Assembly (NCBI RefSeq): GCF_030463535.1
Contig: NC_132888.1
Location: 3,169,980 to 3,233,979 of the forward strand
From: Salminus brasiliensis
Taxonomy: Eukaryota; Chordata; Actinopteri; Characiformes; Bryconidae
Reading direction: 5' to 3'
Length of the DNA stretch: 64,000 bases
Shown here: piece by piece, positions 62,201 through 64,000 of the stretch
How positions within the stretch are numbered: position 1 is the stretch's first letter
Layout of the letters: each line of letters opens with the position of its first letter
Notes under the pieces: model-generated
What the model saw: the letters and a program-made list of their open reading frames with translations, nothing else
What the model was told of the DNA's origin: nothing
Database searches by the model: none
Position numbers and translations under genes: made by a program

Positions 62201-63352
62201 TGGTGAATGGAACCAGACAGTAACCATGACTACATCACGAATAGCAGCCATTTAATTTACTATCCAAACCCACCAGTGAACCTCCACATGTCTCTATAGG
62301 GTCTTTATATGGGTTTCATGTGTGCTGATGTTAGTAAAATAGTGGAAAACCTGGAAACATACTTTTTTGTTTGGGACTATTTTGCTACACAGCACCCTGC
62401 ATGTATCCCTCCACCATTAAAGTACATTTTAGGCCAAATACTGACCACTAAACTCAAAAAGTCCCAGGCATGGGCCAACATATGCTGTAATAGCTAATAT
62501 CCGTTCACCACCAGAACAGAGCATTCAACACTAAACCCAGTTTAATTGCAGAAATGTAGATACATTATATGTCCAAAAGTTTGTGGACACCCCTTCTAGT
62601 GAATGCATTCAGCTACTTTAAGCTGCACCCATTGCTGAGACAGATGTGCAAATGCACACAATCACACACAGCTTGTCTAGTCCCTGTAGAGAAGTACTGC
62701 CAATAGAATAGGACCCTCTGGAGCAGGTCAACATGATGAAGCTATTGGCACCATGCTGCCTAATAATGCCAGGAATGTGGGCTAGAGGGGTAATATAAAG
62801 CCCCCCAGCATTGAGGAGCTGTGGAGCAGTGGAAGAACTGTGTTCTCTGGAATGATAGATGGTGGTGGAGCTCCATCCAGTACTTTGGGATGACGAAGTG
62901 GGGTGGTGATCATCATCATCCAACATCCTGACCTTACTAACCCTCTTGTTGCTGAGTGCAATCAAATCCTCACAGCATTGCTTCTCCGAAATCTAGTAAA
63001 AAGACAGTTACTCCAACAAAAGCAGGATAAACCATTTTAATTCCCTTTGATTTCAGAAAAAGCAAAGAATGTGCAGGTGTCCCAATACTTTTGTCCTAAT
63101 ATCGTAAGTCTGTGGATTGTTTTTTATGTGGTGGATTGCAGTTTGTGCTCAATCACTCTATGAAGCACCACCCCAACCTTATTACACATGATCAGGTGTG
63201 GCGTTGGGAGTGTCTATTGAGGAAAACCAGTGCTAACACACACTCTCTCTTCCCCACAGGACACCAAGTTCAAATTGGTGACCCTTGCTGTGCTTGTTGG
63301 TGGGAGCTCCCTGTTCTGCATCGCTCTCCTCTGCTCAATAAGTGCAGTATGA
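46882..63352 (+). CDS. FRRS1: Ferric-chelate reductase 1 (SDR2 family), complete
   Basis: Membrane haem protein that reduces ferric iron. Domains in order: signal peptide (residues ~1-25), reelin-type domain (~26-150), Pro/Thr-rich linker (~165-195), DOMON domain (~200-325), cytochrome b561 membrane core (~370-545) and a last hydrophobic helix (~570-592). Exons: 46882-47089, 47502-47641, 49125-49219, 49857-50001, 52246-52428, 52597-52695, 53334-53481, 56031-56144, 56516-56631, 57067-57153, 58820-58917, 59059-59117, 59211-59351, 61739-61797, 63260-63352. Phases join without error to 594 codons and a TGA; human FRRS1 is ~592. Haem-ligand candidates are H377, H418/H419, H450 and H486. Head to head with AGL, as in mammals. 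All introns read GT-AG. Confidence 0.95.
47138..47470 (-). mobile_element. Family B MITE, internally deleted, in FRRS1 intron 2
   Basis: ATGTCCAAATGTTTGTAGAC at the left, CCCAATACTTTTGTCAAATA at the right. It ends ~30 bp before the exon 3 acceptor. Confidence 0.82.
47502..50001 (+). CDS. FRRS1: FRRS1 exons 3-5: reelin domain and Pro/Thr linker
   Basis: Exon 3 (47502-47641) reads VTLSGRQPFKGFLIEARDAE ... LLTCHDIQ. Exon 4 (49125-49219) reads GSAVSHTSEAKKSEVGVIWT. Exon 5 (49857-50001) reads AHYNNFWVKIPSPVITQNGV and then a PPPTQPTTFTSATTETTA linker likely to be O-glycosylated. The start of exon 3 is also duplicated, out of use, at 48709. Confidence 0.91.
47690..48345 (+). mobile_element. Tc1-like transposon, deleted and decayed
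   Basis: AATCAGCCAATCATGTGGCA, TTTGAGCATTTCTAGACCTG, ACAGAGAATGGTCAGACTGG and GTAGCCTGGTCTGATGAGCC follow the order of a widespread fish Tc1-like element. The end, CTTTCTAATGAAGTCTCCAG, is the same terminus that forms the minisatellites at 27.0 and 56.7 kb. The transposase frame is destroyed. Confidence 0.8.
48355..48980 (+). repeat. Deleted tandem copy of the FRRS1 intron 2-exon 3-intron 3 segment
   Basis: Shared landmarks in order: a MITE tail (ATGCTCTTGTGGCTAAATGC ... CAATACTTTTGTCAAATAGT), a non-repeat stretch beginning GTACATCTGACTGAACTGC, the exon 3 start, then the Tc1 fragment (GGTTCCACTTCTTTCAGCCA and on). The same order occurs at 47330-48240. About 500 bp between exon 3 and the Tc1 part are missing in the second copy. 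Confidence 0.85.
48709..48742 (+). pseudogene. Partial duplicate of FRRS1 exon 3 inside intron 3
   Basis: The acceptor and first ~35 bases of exon 3 (TGACCCTGTCTGGACG and on) recur here with a few changes (CGACC..., ACGTCAGCCCTTCGAAGGCTT). They are embedded in a wider copy of the surrounding sequence (48500-48980 resembles 47300-48240 with an internal deletion). The copy stops after GGCTT and has no donor, so it is a dead exon fragment. Confidence 0.85.
48990..49032. repeat. (TA)n microsatellite
   Basis: ~20 TA units ~95 bp upstream of FRRS1 exon 4. Confidence 0.9.
50035..51735. repeat. Long degenerate tandem array in FRRS1 intron 5
   Basis: ~1.7 kb of units like CATATACAGTACTGACTCAA + TACACATCCAGTTAGCGAGT + CTATAGGTAT, unit ~60 bp, with higher-order blocks that include CTACACAGTATGTCTCTATA. 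It directly follows exon 5 and is interrupted at its right end by a SINE. Confidence 0.92.
51748..52049 (-). mobile_element. tRNA-derived SINE (family D) inserted in the intron 5 array
   Basis: The reverse complement of 8187-8472 with all parts present. Array sequence (GAGTCAATA / GAGTCTATAGGTATAACAT) lies on both sides, showing insertion into the array. Confidence 0.9.
52246..53481 (+). CDS. FRRS1: FRRS1 exons 6-8: DOMON domain
   Basis: Exon 6 (52246-52428) reads CGQQKSCLLDPAHCNPATDT ... FELSGPAEGYVSFALSEDKW. Exon 7 (52597-52695) reads GNDDVYLCVNDGGRVSAEAA. Exon 8 (53334-53481) reads SDVGWRVADGVIQCRFRRAI ... YYLFIAHG. GYVSFALS, the MGNDDVYLC step and the C-terminal Y-LFIAHG are DOMON hallmarks. 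The exon 6 acceptor must be ATTAG|TTC; the AG four bases further on would break the frame. Confidence 0.92.
52715..53252 (+). mobile_element. Family B MITE, near full length, in FRRS1 intron 7
   Basis: CACTGTATGGACAAAAGTAT at the left and GGGTGTCCACAAACATTTGG at the right, with all internal blocks. Confidence 0.88.
53530..53640 (+). mobile_element. Possible second tRNA-derived SINE type, head only
   Basis: GGATCGCTGGTTCGAATCCC is a good B-box-like word, followed by a GCAGCCGAGGCACCCTCCAG body. The A box is weak. It does not fold as a full tRNA by eye. Confidence 0.45.
53657..55590. repeat. Duplicated block of MITE and Tc1/mariner-like repeat in FRRS1 intron 8
   Basis: 53733-54043 and 54742-55043 are near-identical (TTTTCGTTAACAGTGATCTT, AGTGAAGTGCTCTGGTGTTT, GATTTTGAGGCTCGGACGTC). 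TGGAAAGGCCTTCTACAAGA at 54650 and 55070 is a further repeat. The 55047-55590 part is a recognisable fish non-autonomous repeat (CATTATCCCTCCTCAGCC), ending TCCCAATACTTTTGTCCAAA. Confidence 0.8.
56031..59351 (+). CDS. FRRS1: FRRS1 exons 9-14: cytochrome b561 membrane core
   Basis: Exons 56031-56144, 56516-56631, 57067-57153, 58820-58917, 59059-59117 and 59211-59351. The helices read LLMKYHGALMLIAWMMVGST, VHHCLMMLTVMLTFVGFILP, HAALGCIVMTLAVIQPIMAA, RRWIFNWLHWGSGNAAEIIA and TSGVLTGFIVLVIFLKIMLF. Four well-spaced histidines (KYHG, VHH, SAHA, LHWG) fit the two b-type haem sites of the b561 fold. Intron 10 holds a minisatellite, intron 11 a 60-bp array, and intron 14 a 1.9-kb 21-bp array. Confidence 0.93.
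56202..56243. repeat. (TA)n microsatellite
   Basis: ~20 TA units in FRRS1 intron 9. Confidence 0.9.
56683..57020. repeat. Minisatellite in FRRS1 intron 10, same family as AGL intron 12
   Basis: About 8 copies of CTGGCCACTTTATTAGAAAC + ACCTACCTTGTGCTTCCACT. This is the reverse complement of the AGL intron 12 unit. Confidence 0.88.
57200..57860. repeat. 60-bp tandem array in FRRS1 intron 11
   Basis: About 11 copies of CTGTATCCCAATCTAACTCA + ATTAAAAGAGCTGAAACTGT + ACTATAGTGAAAGTATGGTA, very uniform. Because 60 is a multiple of 3, a 20-residue peptide repeat (MVLYPNLTQLKELKLYYSES) stays open; this is not taken as a gene. Confidence 0.94.
58160..58262. repeat. CTAT/TA microsatellite
   Basis: ATCTATCTATCTATCT followed by TATATATA. 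Confidence 0.85.
58265..58732 (-). mobile_element. Family B MITE in FRRS1 intron 11
   Basis: GGTGACACAGATGTGCAAAT at the left, CCCAATACTTTTGCCCATTT at the right; ends ~85 bp before exon 12. Confidence 0.85.
59497..61380. repeat. 21-bp tandem array, ~1.9 kb, in FRRS1 intron 14
   Basis: About 90 copies of GTATCTACTGTAAATGATTT plus G/A, with variants TATAAA, AATTAT and GATTCA. The 21-bp period keeps the plus frame open as a heptad (VSTVNDL / VSTINDS) over 216, 182 and 103 codons. Confidence 0.95.
61739..63352 (+). CDS. FRRS1: FRRS1 exons 15-16: C-terminal tail and last helix, stop codon
   Basis: Exon 15 (61739-61797) reads DADRLDEQAILANPAASRDW, an acidic cytosolic or lumenal tail. Exon 16 (63260-63352) reads DTKFKLVTLAVLVGGSSLFC then IALLCSISAV and TGA, a terminal hydrophobic helix. 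This is one more helix after the b561 core, as in full-length FRRS1. Confidence 0.88.
62060..62540. mobile_element. Interspersed repeat (family K) fragment
   Basis: GGGACTATTTTGCTACACAGCACCC-type text followed by GCATGTATCCCTCCACCATT is also found, shorter, at 4437-4480. No coding frame. Confidence 0.5.
62564..63110 (-). mobile_element. Family B MITE, near full length, in FRRS1 intron 15
   Basis: ATGTCCAAAAGTTTGTGGAC at the left, CCCAATACTTTTGTCCTAAT at the right. Confidence 0.88.
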
Positions 63353-63970
63353 CCAACATTTCCAGACCCGACGCTCACTGGAAATGACCCCGGAGAACAA
63401 GGAAGGGCTCACGTCTCATATGTATGACCACACGGATCCGTTTCAGCAGTTAAATCTCTTTATTTGGAGGATAAACGAATAGGCCGCATTGAAAACATGG
63501 CGTAAGGAAAATGAATCGAGCTTCATATTAATGCACCGTCCGCAGCACAGCAAATAATAATGAATAATAATGAACGTCTACATGTACTCGTCTTCTGGGA
63601 TTATTCACTGGCAAGGATAAATGAGATAAGCAGGCGATAGTCATTGCTTAGAAACATCAATGTTCAGAAAATCCACAAAGCAAAACATTCAGTGCAGCCG
63701 AACGCAACCGTAATCAATATCTACTGGATCAACACCAAGATTAAGTCTGAAAAAAAAAAAAACCATAAAAACGCTGGAAATAACTACAGTACTCGAACCG
63801 ACAGCCTGGTAAACATTCACTGGCTTGCTTGCTTGGAGTCTGTTCATGTCCTATATGGTCATTTCTTCTAAAATGAATTCAGTAATTATCTGATTGGCTC
63901 TGCTAGGACTACTTCACTTCTACAGTCTATAATCTACAGCAGGTTATTGTGAAGTCACTTGTGGAAATAC
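63353..63970 (+). other. Probable FRRS1 3' untranslated region and downstream DNA
   Basis: No further coding signal follows the stop codon. I see no canonical AATAAA in this stretch, so the poly(A) site cannot be placed; it may use a variant signal or lie further on. Confidence 0.4.
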
Positions 63971-63972
63971 GC

Positions 63973-64000
63973 AGATCAGCCATAACATTAACACCACCTC
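63973..64000 (+). mobile_element. Start of another family A copy, cut by window end
   Basis: ATCAGCCATAACATTAACAC matches the family A terminus at 838. Confidence 0.7.

Overview
The window is nuclear DNA of a bony fish, most likely a teleost. It holds two vertebrate genes with many small exons and GT-AG introns. The introns are full of fish-type interspersed repeats (Tc1/mariner and hAT relatives, tRNA-derived SINEs, LINE tails) and long microsatellites. I cannot name the species from sequence alone; an ostariophysan such as a characin or catfish would fit the repeat mix, but that is a guess.

Left two thirds, minus strand: AGL, the glycogen debranching enzyme. I traced 32 coding exon positions (exons 2-33) from the start codon at 41717 down to 386. 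They give about 1,493 residues in unbroken phase, and only the last ~40 codons lie off the left edge. A non-coding first exon and GC-box promoter sit near 44.86-44.99 kb. Right third, plus strand: FRRS1, the ferric-chelate reductase 1 / SDR2 family. It is complete, with 15 coding exons from 46882 to 63352 (594 codons plus stop) and a non-coding first exon ending at 46487. The two genes are head to head with about 1.4 kb between their promoters, the arrangement I know from mammals. They share no pathway: AGL works on cytosolic glycogen and FRRS1 is a membrane haem reductase.

The most interesting signal is in AGL. The 124-bp exon that carries the transferase acid/base glutamate (E555) is present twice, at 26627-26750 and 26081-26204. 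Both copies are intact, in the same phase and keep the active-site motif, but they differ at 10 of 41 residues. Using both copies, or neither, gives a stop codon almost at once, so exactly one must be used per transcript. This looks like a mutually exclusive exon pair that swaps part of the debranching active site.

Other points of note: two GC-AG introns in AGL; TG repeats in place of polypyrimidine tracts at three AGL 3' splice sites; a near-perfect 123-bp inverted repeat flanking AGL exons 21-22; several foldback structures with long arms; a partial duplicate of FRRS1 exon 3; and tandem arrays in both genes. Two of those arrays appear to have grown from the same Tc1 transposon end. The rest of the window is intron filled with about 14 copies of one MITE family plus SINE, LINE and hAT remnants.
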